Assembly: GCA_964019135.1 (NCBI GenBank)
Contig: OZ025256.1
Span: forward strand, 40,148,035 to 40,212,034
Reading direction: 5' to 3'
DNA from: Arenicola marina
Taxonomy: Eukaryota > Annelida > Polychaeta > Arenicolidae
DNA length: 64,000 bases
Both the position numbers and the translations under genes were made by a program. Shown here one piece after another: positions 1 to 10,283 of this stretch (the stretch's first letter is position 1; the number at the start of each line of letters is the position of its first letter). The notes under the pieces were generated by a model. That model saw only the letters and a list, made by a program, of their open reading frames with translations, searched no databases and was not told the DNA's origin.

Positions 1-739
1 TACCAGCCAACCAGCCTGGGTTTCCCATCACTTACCAGCCAACCAGCCCGGGTTTCCCATCACTTACCAGCCAACCAGCCTGGGTTTCCCATCACTTACC
101 AGCCAACCAGCCTGGGTTTCCCATCCCTTACCAGCCAACCAGCCTGGGTTTCCCATCACTTACCAGCCAACCAGCCTGGGTTTCCCATCACTTACCAGCC
201 AACCAGCCTGGGTTTCCCATCACTTACCCGCCAACCAGCCTGGGTTTCCCATCACTTACCAGCCAACCAGCCTGGGTTTCCCATCACTTACCAGCCAACC
301 AGCCTGGGTTTCCCATCACTTACCAGCCAACCAGCCTGGGTTTCCCATCACTTACCAGCCAACCAGCCTGGGTTTCCCATCACTTACCAGCCAACCAGTC
401 TGGGTTTCCCATCACTTACCAGCCAACCAGTCTGGGTTTCCCATCACTTTCCAGCCAACCAGCCTGAGTTTCCCATCACTTACCAGCCAACCAGTCTGGG
501 TTTCCCATCACTTACCAGCCAACCAGCCCGGGTTTCCAATCACTTACCAGCCAACCAGCCCGGGTTTCCCATCACTTACCAGCCAACCAGCCTGGGTTTC
601 CCATCACTTACCAGCCAACCAGTCTGGGTTTCCCATCACTTACCAGCCAACCAGCCCGGGTTTCCCATCACTTACCAGCCAACCAGCCTGGGTTTCCCAT
701 CACTTACCAGCCAACCAGCCTGGGTTTCCCATCACTTAC
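1..739 (-). repeat. 32-bp minisatellite carrying a splice donor in nearly every unit
   Basis: About 23 head-to-tail copies of a 32-bp unit run from the window edge to the exon at 740-859. On the minus strand the unit contains GGCTGGTTGGCTG followed by GTAAGTGATGGG, so nearly every copy has a consensus 5' splice site. The last copy merges into the exon: the exon's final ~23 bases are themselves a variant of the repeat unit. Variation is mostly single transitions (CCTGG/CCCGG/TCTGG). The array continues off the left edge, so its full length is unknown. Confidence 0.97.
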
Positions 740-859
740 CAGCCAACCAGCCCGGGTTTCCAATGATAAACGACTCAGAGCTGTCGTTCTTCTTCTCGGA
801 CTGGACGTCATCCACGTCTTCGTTATCCCGGTCCATGTTCGTGAACTCCACTGTGTTGT
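740..859 (-). CDS. Exon of thyroglobulin-domain acidic protein gene (C-terminal acidic exon)
   Basis: Acceptor CCTTGCAG ends at 860 and the strong donor G|GTAAGT begins at 739. The exon is 120 nt and symmetric in phase 1-1. Joined to the preceding exon the split codon gives Asp. The peptide is hydrophilic and acidic (NTVEFTNMDRDNEDVDDVQ, then a Lys/Ser-rich stretch, then SESFIIGNPGWLAG), with no cysteine or membrane segment. If the donor is not used, the frame reads two more codons (Gly-Lys) and stops at TGA, so this could also be the terminal exon; the sequence alone does not decide. Both ends abut minisatellites. It belongs with the exons at 3061-3204 and 3819-4043 by strand, spacing and phase. 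Function is not recognised beyond an acidic extracellular-type tail. Confidence 0.72.
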
Positions 860-860
860 C

Positions 861-2391
861 TGCAAGGAGTAACAGTGGTTACATAAGCCAGGGCAAGGAG
901 TAACATTGGTTACATAAGCCAGGGCATGGAGTAACAGTGGTTACATAAGCCAAGGCAAGGAGTAACATTGGTTACATAAGCCAGGGCAAGGAGTAACAGC
1001 GGTTACATAAGCCAGGGCAAGGAGTAACAGTGGTTACATAAGCCAGGGCAAGGAGTAACAGTGGTTACATAAGCCAGGGCAAGGAGTAACAGCGGCTACA
1101 TAAGCCAGGGCGTGGAGTAACAGCGGTTACATAAGCCAGGGCATGGAGTAACAGCGGTTACATAAGCCAGGGCAAGGAGTAACAGCGGTTACATAAGCCA
1201 GGGCAAGGAGTAACAGCGGTTACATAAGCCAGGGCAAGGAGTAACAGCGGTTACATAAGCCAGGGCAAGGAGTAACAGCGGCTACATAAGCCAGGGCAAG
1301 GAGTAACAGCGGTTACATAAGCCAGGGCAAGGAGTAACAGTGGTTACATAAGCCAGGGCAAGGAGTAACATTGGTTACATAAGCCAGGGCAAGGAGTAAC
1401 AGTGGTTACATAAGCCAGGGCATGGAGTAACAGTGGTTACATAAGCCAGGGCAAGGAGTAACATTGGTTACATAAGCCAGGGCATGGAGTAACAGTGGTT
1501 ACATAAGCCAAGGCAAGGAGTAACATTGGTTACATAAGCCAGGGCAAGGAGTAACAGCGGTTACATAAGCCAGGGCAAGGAGTAACAGTGGTTACATAAG
1601 CCAGGGCAAGGAGTAACAGTGGTTACATAAGCCAGGGCAAGGAGTAACAGCGGCTACATAAGCCAGGGCGTGGAGTAACAGCGGTTACATAAGCCAGGGC
1701 ATGGAGTAACAGCGGTTACATAAGCCAGGGCAAGGAGTAACAGCGGTTACATAAGCCAGGGCAAGGAGTAACAGCGGTTACATAAGCCAGGGCAAGGAGT
1801 AACAGCGGTTACATAAGCCAGGGCAAGGAGTAACAGCGGCTACATAAGCCAGGGCAAGGAGTAACAGCGGTTACATAAGCCAGGGCAAGGAGTAACAGTG
1901 GTTACATAAGCCAGGGCAAGGAGTAACATTGGTTACATAAGCCAGGGCAAGGAGTAACAGCGGTTACATAAGCCAGGGCAAGGAGTAACAGCAGTTACAT
2001 AAGCCAGGGCAAGGAGTAACAGCGGCTACATAAGCCAGGGCGTGGAGTAACAGCGGTTACATAAGCCAGGGCAAGGAGTAACATTGGTTACATATTCCAG
2101 GGCAAGGAGTAACAGCGGTTACATAAGCCAGGGCATGGAGTAACAGTGGTTGCATAAGCCAGGGCAAGGAGTAACAGCGGTTACATAAGCCAGGGCAAGG
2201 AGTAACAGCGGCTACATAAGCCAGGGCAAGGAGTAACAGCGGTTACATAAGCCAGGGCAAGGAGTAACATTGGTTACATAAGCAAGGAGTAACAGCGGCT
2301 ACATAAGCCAGGGCGTGGAGTAACAGCGGTTACATAAGCCAGGGCAAGGAGTAACAGCGGTTACATAAGCCAGGGCAAGGAGTAACAGCCC
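861..2391 (-). repeat. 31-bp minisatellite abutting a splice acceptor
   Basis: About 49 copies of a 31-bp unit (plus strand core AAGGAGTAACAGCGGTTAC then ATAAGCCAGGGC). On the minus strand each unit ends in GTTACTCCTTGC, and the last one continues into the real acceptor ...CTCCTTGCAG of the 740-859 exon. The units therefore copy the pyrimidine tract but lack the AG. An 18-unit block of 558 bp is itself duplicated: the variant string with GGCTACATAAGCC and GCGTGGAG occurs near 1093 and again near 1651. The whole array sits in the intron between 860 and 3060. Confidence 0.97.
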
Positions 2392-3060
2392 CTCACTTGA
2401 CCCATTGTGACACCAAGTTCAACACAAACCCATCCCGCATGACTGGGCACTTTTGAAACCGTAGTCATTGTCACCTCTCCGGGTGCCCTCAAGCAATTCA
2501 TTTCAATTAGCCACTGTGGCTAAACACCTTCAATTTTCTTTAGCCATACACAGATCCCACTAGCCACATATATGTTGTATTTTTTCCCTCCGCATCACTG
2601 ATGGCAATCAGCTTCGCGAAATCGCCTTCTCAGCGTTGATCGAAAACCAGGCCATTTTTTTCGCCAGTGGAGCGCGCACCCAGCGTCTCGTGCAATAGTT
2701 TCTCGCTTCAAGGCTCGGCCAGGATATGGGAAACTTTTGCTGTGATAAACCCATCTCGCACACGAAACAATGTGCATATATACTACTCACAATTGTATGC
2801 ATATATACTACTCACAATTTGCTAAGGATCACCGCTATGCAGTGTATAACAGGGGACTGTGTAATTCTACTATAATACAAAGACGTTTGCCTTTACCATG
2901 CATGGTGGCACACGAGTAACAGATTGGACACAGATTGGGGAAGATTTATCTGTATTATACTAGTGACGTCACAGCCGTAGTGATGTCACAGGCGTCCTGA
3001 CTTCACAGCGACGTCACATGATCAACGTAGTGACGTCACAGTGACGTGGTGACGCCGTAC
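2392..3060. other. Intron remainder; short direct repeat
   Basis: Non-repetitive intron sequence apart from a ~24-bp direct repeat at about 2769-2818 (ATATATACTACTCACAATT twice) and a cluster of CRE-like sites listed separately. I see no coding signal. Two overlapping short open frames near 2595-2800 lack splice signals and codon bias. Confidence 0.6.
2964..3045. promoter_or_regulatory. Cluster of CRE-like TGACGTCA palindromes
   Basis: Within ~80 bp there are two perfect TGACGTCA palindromes (2964-2971 and 3031-3038), a CGACGTCA near 3010, a TGATGTCA near 2981 and a TGACGTGG. TGACGTCA is the known CREB/ATF site. The cluster is in an intron just downstream of the 3061-3204 exon's donor. It may instead be a decayed short tandem repeat; function is inference only. 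Confidence 0.3.
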
Positions 3061-3204
3061 CTGTGGGCTGCTTGCTTTTGGGGTCCTCGTTAGGGGGGTC
3101 GTACACGAGCCCGTCGTTGGGGTCGGTGGGGGTGTAGGGGGGTCGGTGCTCGTCGTTCTCAGACCCGACGCCAGGGCGGCGCTCCGGTTGGAGCGGCGAG
3201 CGAT
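3061..3204 (-). CDS. Exon of thyroglobulin-domain acidic protein gene (Pro/Asp-rich linker)
   Basis: Acceptor TGTTTGCAG ends at 3205 and the donor CACAG|GTACGG begins at 3060. It is 144 nt, phase 1-1 symmetric, and open in the joined frame. The peptide runs through RSPLQPERRPGVGSENDEH, RPPYTPTDPNDGLVYDPP and NEDPKSKQPT: hydrophilic, rich in Pro, Asp and Glu, without cysteines. That is typical of a flexible linker after a disulphide-bonded module. It follows the thyroglobulin exon after a 614-bp intron, and the split codon between them reads GAT (Asp). Other open frames over the same DNA do not keep phase with the neighbours. Product family is not identified by this exon alone. Confidence 0.72.
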
Positions 3205-3626
3205 CTGCAAACAGAGGGCGCTGCCATCAATATTGAGGGGAAACAGGGGCCGGAGCCCTCAATATTGGCGGAAAAAAAACAGCGGTTGAACATAACACTT
3301 TTTTCCCTGTAACGTTACAGAATCGTTCAGGTGTCACTGTAATTCGAGCACATTGTGCAGCATAGCCAACGGGTAAGGTTTAAACAGAGGGTAGAATGGT
3401 AGTTATATTTTCATTATCATATGTATATTTATCTCATCAGCTCATGTAATTTTATCATTGTCGGTCAACAGCACTTGTTTATTGTTGACATGTACCGACG
3501 TTAAATAAAACGTTATCTTATCTTATCTTATGGCAACCCTTCATGAGCTTATTGATATTTAAAGATGAATATGTCATAGTTTCATTGCCTGGATCTGAAA
3601 CATTGTCTTTAATTTACAGTGTACCA

Positions 3627-3661
<35 letters not shown>

Positions 3662-3818
3662 ATATTGTTAGGGGTCACAGGGGGCGGAGAGTACCGGAAG
3701 CACACAGCTACACCGCGGCACGGGACGGGGGTCACAGGTCAACTGATACGGCTTTAGGAGTCGTCATCGCCATTACGAGACGGGGGCCGGCGGGGCGGGG
3801 GGTGACCTGAGCACGTAC
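3205..3818. other. Short intron with possible LINE 3' tail and (AATA)n
   Basis: About 3400-3535 on the plus strand ends in AATAAAACG followed by three TTATC-type units, the kind of short tandem tail found at the 3' end of CR1/L2-like non-LTR retrotransposons; only this tail-like end is recognisable. A tetranucleotide tract (AATA)n lies at 3627-3664. No coding signal. Confidence 0.45.
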
Positions 3819-4043
3819 CGACAGCGTTGCAGTCCGGCCTGGTGGGCGCCCGTCGGGAGGTGCCCCGGATCTCCTGGCCGTCCCGGTTGACACACCAGCA
3901 GTCTCCGGAGCTGCCGTGGCACTGCATGGCCTCGAAGTCGCCGAGGCGGGTGCACCGCGGGATGTAGGCCCCGATCAACGTCTTCTTGTTGAGGTCGTCC
4001 CGCAGGGACTCGCACTTGGTCTTCGGCGAATTGACCGGACGTC
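3819..4043 (-). CDS. Thyroglobulin type-1 domain exon
   Basis: The exon runs from acceptor TTCCTTGCAG (ending 4044) to donor G|GTACGTGC (from 3818). It is 225 nt, exactly 75 codons, phase 1-1, so it is a shuffling-type single-domain exon. The translation contains KTKCESLRDDLNK, then IGAYIPRC, FEAMQCHGSSGDCWCV and ends RPDCNAV. That gives six cysteines and the diagnostic QC...CWCV core of a thyroglobulin type-1 repeat. The spacing and the IPRC/QCHGS[ST]G pattern most resemble the domains of testicans (SPOCK) and SMOC proteins, judged from memory. Such domains are extracellular and disulphide-bonded, and some inhibit cysteine proteases. No Kazal or EF-hand exon was found nearby, so orthology to testican is not claimed. 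Confidence 0.93.
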
Positions 4044-4465
4044 CTGCAAGGAAGAAATCAGGATTGGGTTAGCGCATTCAGCATCATTCAGCAACTCTCA
4101 ACGCGGGATCTAAATAACGCAACAACTTATTCGGGATCTTGCAATAAGTCAATCAGGATGTCAACGTAACTCTGTACCTCAACTCGGGCCCTAGCGATAA
4201 CCTAATCAGCATTTCAAAGTAACACGTATTCGGGATTACAAAGTAGCTCTTTCTGGATCCCGAAATAACTCAGTCAGAATCACAAAGTAACACAGTAACT
4301 CAACAGACGAATAAGGAGGAGAGATATACTGATGGGCTGTTGTCAGATGCCGATCTGATCCAAGCAGCTTAATATAAGGTAGATATCAAACCGAGCTGAA
4401 TTTTTGAACCGTTTTCGTGCACACATAGGCTAAAGTGGAACCAGGGAACCTGTCGAGACGATGAT
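4044..4465. other. Intron with degenerate ~30-bp repeats
   Basis: From about 4095 to 4310 the sequence is a decayed tandem array: variants of TCACAAAGTAAC, AATAACTCAGTCAG and CGGGAT recur every ~25-35 bp. No coding signal. Confidence 0.5.
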
Positions 4466-4670
4466 TGGTTGGTTGGTAGGTTATTCAGGACGCTTTAACC
4501 ACTTTTGGTCATATCGCGTCAATGGGAGAAGGAAGGGAGAGTGGAGCTATGTGCCCGGGGGTAACCCCCTACTCTCTACGAAGAAAGACATGAGATCTTT
4601 ATCCTGCGACCACACAGACATGGCCAGAGCAGGGCTTGAACCACCGACCCACGTGCCGTTAGGCTCTCAG
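4466..4670 (-). mobile_element. tRNA-derived SINE, copy 1 (5'-truncated head)
   Basis: This is a member of a dispersed family recognisable on the plus strand by TTATTCAGGACGC, CACTTTTGGTCATATCGCGT, GGGAGAAGGAAGGG, GGTAACCCCCTAC and GACCACACAGACATGG, ending in the complement of a tRNA B box (GGTTCGAGCC on the minus strand, here slightly mutated). The copy breaks off before the A box. Its right part is duplicated at 6600-6655, see the duplication entries. Confidence 0.8.
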
Positions 4671-6580
4671 CGAGTCGTGAAAGGAACGGGTCGGATGCAA
4701 AACATGCGCCAGGCAAACGCAGGAGCCAATATTGAAACCGCTGCCGTTGCAACTCAGATAGGGAGCCCTGCCTCTCGCCCCCCCGCCCCCCCCTTCCCCC
4801 CCAAAAGTCTTGATATGTTTTATCATGGCGACGCGGGCGGTCCCCTTATACAACTGTGACAAGGACAGGACTGGGTTCCATGGCTGTGGACAAGCGCACA
4901 TAACAGGCCATGGCGGGCCGCCGTGGCTTTAGATAGACAAGTGTACATAACAGGCCACGCTGGGCCGCCGTGGCTGGAGATAGACAAGCGTACATAACAG
5001 GCCACGCTGGGCCGCCGTGACTGGAGATAGACAAGTGTACATAACAGGCCACGCTGGGCCGCCGTGGCTGTAGATAGACAAGTGTACATAACAGGCCACG
5101 CTGGGCCGCCGTGACTGGAGATAGACAAGCGTACATAACAGGCCACGCTGGGCCGCCGTGACTGGAGATAGACAAGCGTACATAACAGGCCACGCTGGGC
5201 CGCCGTGGCTGTAGATAGACCAGTGTACATAACAGGCCACGCTGGGCCGCCGTGGCTGGATACAAGCGTACATAACAGGCCACGCTGGGCCGGCGTGGCT
5301 GGAGATAGACAAGTGTACATAACAGGCCACGCTGGGCCGCCGCGGCTGTAGACAAGTGTACATAACAGGCCACGCTGGGCCGCCGTGGCTGTAGATAGAC
5401 AAGTGTACATAACAGGCCACGCTGGGCCGCCGTGGCTGGAGCGTGGCTGGAGATAACCAAAGTGTACATAACAGGCCACGCTGGGCCGCCGTGGCTGTAG
5501 ATAGACAAGTGTACATAACAGGCCACGCTGGGCCGCCGTGGCTGGATACAAGCGTACATAACAGGCCACGCTGGGCCGGCGTGGCTGGAGATAGACAAGT
5601 GTACATAACAGGCCACGCTGGGCCGCCGTGGCTGTAGACAAGTGTACATAACAGGCCACGCTGGGCCGCCGCGGCTGTAGACAAGTGTACATAACAGGCC
5701 ACGCTGGGCCGCCGTGGCTGTAGACAAGTGTACATAACAGGCCACGGGGCCGCTGTGGCTGGAGATAAACAAGTGTACATAACAGGCCACGCTGGGCCGC
5801 TGTGGCTGGAGACAAGCGTACATAACAGGCCACGCTGGGCCGCCGTGGCTGTAGATAGACAAGTGTACATAACAGGCCACGCTGGGCCGCCGTGGCTGGA
5901 GCGTGGCTGGAGATAACCAAAGTGTACATAACAGGCCACGCTGGGCCGCCGTGGCTGTAGACAAGTGTACATAACAGGCCACGCTGGGCCGCCGTGGCTG
6001 GAGATAAACAAGTGTACATAACAGGCCACGCTGGGCCGCCGTGGCTGTAGACAAGTGTACATAACAGGCCACGCTGGGCCGCCGTGGCTGTAGACAAGTG
6101 TACATAACAGGCCACGCTGGGCCGCCGTGGTGCCGCTGTGGCGCTGCGGGTCGATGAGGCATGCATCGTCACCTCATCCTCGATCGCAATCAATATATGG
6201 ATCCATCTATGCCATCCTGGGGGTACAGATCTCTACCTGTGAATATTTAATCACGGCCTCAGGGCCGTTCCCCTTAGGATGGCAGTGCGCCGCGTGGGGG
6301 CCCCACAGCCTCTGGACGCAGCCTTGGTTGATATGCCATAATACACGCACCATTTAAAGGTCTATTGCCCAATCGATTCAGTCTGGAGGATTTTTGTGAT
6401 AGGCTGTTGCAACGGGGCGAATACAAGCGATATTAACTATGAAATGAATTAGGTTGGTTGTATATTCAGGACGCTTCAAACCACGTTTGGTCATACCGCG
6501 TGAATGGGAGAAGGAAGGAAGGGAGTGGAGCCATGTCCCCAGGGGGGTAACCCCCTACTCTTTGCGAAGAAGGACATGGG
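4595..6580. repeat. Tandem segmental duplication, copy 1 (1986 bp)
   Basis: Copy 1 of a direct duplication. It runs from a point inside the first SINE through a minisatellite and a unique tail to the same point inside the middle SINE. It is almost identical to 6581-8506; the differences I see are one extra 59-bp minisatellite unit (near 5896-5954) and one extra C in a C-run near 4796-4802. Confidence 0.93.
4890..6130. repeat. Minisatellite, ~38-46-bp units (array A)
   Basis: Units share GTACATAACAGGCCACGC and TGGGCCGCCGTGGCTG; lengths alternate because ATAGACAA-type insertions come and go (GTAGACAAG versus GGAGATAGACAAG). About 29 units. The lack of stops in the minus frames creates several apparent proteins of more than 370 residues, which are not genes. 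Confidence 0.95.
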
Positions 6581-6655
6581 ATCTTTATCCTGCGACCACA
6601 CAGACATGGCCAGAGCAGGGCTTGAACCACCGACCCACGTGCCGTTAGGCTCTCA
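6451..6655 (-). mobile_element. tRNA-derived SINE, middle hybrid copy
   Basis: The left part (6451 to ~6595) matches the SINE at 8377-8527 base for base, while the right part (from ~6600) matches the SINE at 4466-4670. The switch falls inside a 25-bp block (ATCTTTATCCTGCGACC and neighbours) that all three share. It is the recombinant SINE expected at the junction of an unequal crossover. Confidence 0.85.
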
Positions 6656-8506
6656 GCGAGTCGTGAAAGGAACGGGTCGGATGCAAAACATGCGCCAGGC
6701 AAACGCAGGAGCCAATATTGAAACCGCTGCCGTTGCAACTCAGATAGGGAGCCCTGCCTCTCGCCCCCCCGCCCCCCCCTTCCCCCCAAAAGTCTTGATA
6801 TGTTTTATCATGGCGACGCGGGCGGTCCCCTTATACAACTGTGACAAGGACAGGACTGGGTTCCATGGCTGTGGACAAGCGCACATAACAGGCCATGGCG
6901 GGCCGCCGTGGCTTTAGATAGACAAGTGTACATAACAGGCCACGCTGGGCCGCCGTGGCTGGAGATAGACAAGCGTACATAACAGGCCACGCTGGGCCGC
7001 CGTGACTGGAGATAGACAAGTGTACATAACAGGCCACGCTGGGCCGCCGTGGCTGTAGATAGACAAGTGTACATAACAGGCCACGCTGGGCCGCCGTGAC
7101 TGGAGATAGACAAGCGTACATAACAGGCCACGCTGGGCCGCCGTGACTGGAGATAGACAAGCGTACATAACAGGCCACGCTGGGCCGCCGTGGCTGTAGA
7201 TAGACCAGTGTACATAACAGGCCACGCTGGGCCGCCGTGGCTGGATACAAGCGTACATAACAGGCCACGCTGGGCCGGCGTGGCTGGAGATAGACAAGTG
7301 TACATAACAGGCCACGCTGGGCCGCCGCGGCTGTAGACAAGTGTACATAACAGGCCACGCTGGGCCGCCGTGGCTGTAGATAGACAAGTGTACATAACAG
7401 GCCACGCTGGGCCGCCGTGGCTGGAGCGTGGCTGGAGATAACCAAAGTGTACATAACAGGCCACGCTGGGCCGCCGTGGCTGTAGATAGACAAGTGTACA
7501 TAACAGGCCACGCTGGGCCGCCGTGGCTGGATACAAGCGTACATAACAGGCCACGCTGGGCCGGCGTGGCTGGAGATAGACAAGTGTACATAACAGGCCA
7601 CGCTGGGCCGCCGTGGCTGTAGACAAGTGTACATAACAGGCCACGCTGGGCCGCCGCGGCTGTAGACAAGTGTACATAACAGGCCACGCTGGGCCGCCGT
7701 GGCTGTAGACAAGTGTACATAACAGGCCACGGGGCCGCTGTGGCTGGAGATAAACAAGTGTACATAACAGGCCACGCTGGGCCGCTGTGGCTGGAGACAA
7801 GCGTACATAACAGGCCACGCTGGGCCGCCGTGGCTGTAGATAGACAAGTGTACATAACAGGCCACGCTGGGCCGCCGTGGCTGTAGACAAGTGTACATAA
7901 CAGGCCACGCTGGGCCGCCGTGGCTGGAGATAAACAAGTGTACATAACAGGCCACGCTGGGCCGCCGTGGCTGTAGACAAGTGTACATAACAGGCCACGC
8001 TGGGCCGCCGTGGCTGTAGACAAGTGTACATAACAGGCCACGCTGGGCCGCCGTGGTGCCGCTGTGGCGCTGCGGGTCGATGAGGCATGCATCGTCACCT
8101 CATCCTCGATCGCAATCAATATATGGATCCATCTATGCCATCCTGGGGGTACAGATCTCTACCTGTGAATATTTAATCACGGCCTCAGGGCCGTTCCCCT
8201 TAGGATGGCAGTGCGCCGCGTGGGGGCCCCACAGCCTCTGGACGCAGCCTTGGTTGATATGCCATAATACACGCACCATTTAAAGGTCTATTGCCCAATC
8301 GATTCAGTCTGGAGGATTTTTGTGATAGGCTGTTGCAACGGGGCGAATACAAGCGATATTAACTATGAAATGAATTAGGTTGGTTGTATATTCAGGACGC
8401 TTCAAACCACGTTTGGTCATACCGCGTGAATGGGAGAAGGAAGGAAGGGAGTGGAGCCATGTCCCCAGGGGGGTAACCCCCTACTCTTTGCGAAGAAGGA
8501 CATGGG
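6581..8506. repeat. Tandem segmental duplication, copy 2 (1926 bp)
   Basis: Second copy of 4595-6580, ending inside the third SINE. The open frame at 6127-6357 recurs unchanged at 8053-8283. The near-identity means a very recent event, an ongoing conversion, or two haplotypes placed in series by the assembler; the nearby N gap favours caution. Confidence 0.93.
6875..8056. repeat. Minisatellite array A, duplicated copy
   Basis: Same units in the same order as 4890-6130, one 59-bp unit shorter. Confidence 0.95.
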
Positions 8507-8527
8507 ATCTTTATCCTGCGACCACAC
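8377..8527 (-). mobile_element. tRNA-derived SINE, copy 3 (truncated)
   Basis: Matches the 3' body of the family up to GACCACACAGA, then switches abruptly to unrelated sequence (GCTAGGATTCCG). The tRNA-like head is missing. Confidence 0.8.
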
Positions 8528-8758
8528 AGAGCTAGGATTCCGAGGCAGTAATCTTGATCATGTCGTACTTATTGCGTGGCTAATCCCTCTTCGCCATGGT
8601 CTCTCACGCTCGGAGCCATAGCATGCCCCGTCCCAACGGCACGTCGACTTGGAATGTGGCATGATCTCAATTCTATGTTCTACACGTATGGTGTGAGAAG
8701 AGTGTGTGGTGCGGCTTTATAAGTCGGCTTTATGAATGCCGGAACCTGGAGGGTGCAG
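8528..8758. other. Unique sequence before assembly gap
   Basis: No gene, repeat or regulatory pattern seen. Confidence 0.5.
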
Positions 8759-8958
8759 NNNNNNNNNNNNNNNNNNNNNNNNNNNNNNNNNNNNNNNNNN
8801 NNNNNNNNNNNNNNNNNNNNNNNNNNNNNNNNNNNNNNNNNNNNNNNNNNNNNNNNNNNNNNNNNNNNNNNNNNNNNNNNNNNNNNNNNNNNNNNNNNNN
8901 NNNNNNNNNNNNNNNNNNNNNNNNNNNNNNNNNNNNNNNNNNNNNNNNNNNNNNNNNN
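8759..8958. other. Assembly gap of 200 N
   Basis: Exactly 200 undetermined bases, which suggests a nominal gap size rather than a measured one. Open frames crossing it are meaningless. Confidence 0.99.
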
Positions 8959-10283
8959 GGGAAAACGGTGCGGGGAGCGGTCCTAGTCATGCACAGGGTT
9001 TCCAGTCTCTGGTAATTCCCCAGACGGCCATCACGTGCCCCCCCCCTCCCGTTCCGCTGCCTGGGTCCCTGTGCTCTGTGAGGCGAGCGCGCCGCTTACA
9101 ACTCCAGCGCGGCTCAAGTTTTACTCCGACATGCCGATGCGGTGTACCGCGGTAGCACATAGGCACACCGCCTCGGCCAGCCCAGGCCAGCCCAGCCGAC
9201 TGGCTGTTTGCCTATTTCAAACCCCGAAGACAGATAACACCAGTAGTTTGGTTGTTAATTCAATATCCCGAAGCGAACCGAACACTCCCGTTGAGTGGTT
9301 ACTTCAAAGCAACGGAGATCTCACTGGTTCGTCACTTATTTCAAAGCCGCTTCCAATGTTGCTCCACATCCTCGTCAACAGACCCGCGAGGATTGCTAAC
9401 AAACGCATCTGCCTTCCGCGTCAACGCTTCAGAGATAATGATATGCATTGAGTGAATCCCGAGAGATAGACAAACCGTTACCATGGCGACCAGGTGGGCG
9501 ATAAATAGAAGAGAAGTCTCCACCCCCCCCCCCGCCGCCTTCCCCGGGGAGCTGTGGTATGCAAGAGTCATTAAGAAATACTTCTGATATACGCTGGAGG
9601 CATGATTCCTGTTTAAGTGCGGATTTTATACCGAGGGATAAACGCTCCATTGGAGCATCATGTCTAAATCAAAGTCTTTATGGCAGCTTGAAGAATACTT
9701 GTCCGCAGTATTGTACAATACTGCGGTAAAATTATTTTCAGCCATGTACAAAGCCTACCACTAGCCTTTGCCCTGTCGAAACGCATCCGAAACCGTTGAC
9801 AAGCAAAAAGCAAAAAAGCAAAAAGTTTGAACCACTATTTTAAGCCACCGAACAAACAGCTATGAATAGCATGGTCCAAGCCAGGAAAGGTTAAATAGGC
9901 GGCCCCCAGGTCAGTGTTATCACAGTATACCCGCCGCCTTGCCGGTCTCGTCTACAAGTATCATTTCACAGCCCCTCGAGCTCTCATCCCAGACCTTATC
10001 AATCCCAGTTATAAAGGTCAACACACGCCAATAATAGGAAGCTTGGCAGACATGTCCTTAGGTTGACGACAACGAGGAAACGGTTATAACCGGATCTATT
10101 TGTCTACAACGAGGAAAGAAACAAGTTTTACTGTAATGCTGTGAGCGGGGTCCCGGCGTTCTGCCGCAAGTTTACGGTAAACCGGGGAACGCGCGCGTGT
10201 CACCGATGACGTCATCAAACTGGTGGGGGGGTATGGGTGTGCGGAGGGGGGGGTGAGACTCGGGGAATCTGTGCGGTTTGGGG
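8959..10283. other. Intron, no gene seen
   Basis: Mixed-composition unique sequence with C-runs near 9040 and 9520 and a short AAGCAAAAAGC repeat near 9800-9825. Open frames here lack splice signals or codon bias on either strand. Confidence 0.5.

Noticed and set aside
3773..4015. 80-codon minus frame over the thyroglobulin exon
   Set aside because: Shadow frame of the true domain-coding frame.
4823..8119. Minus-strand proteins of 370-456 residues (CYVHLSTATAAQRGL repeats)
   Set aside because: They are translations of the 38-46-bp minisatellite in several overlapping frames; no splice sites, no non-repeat core.
8704..9155. Open frames through 8759-8958
   Set aside because: They read through undetermined N bases.
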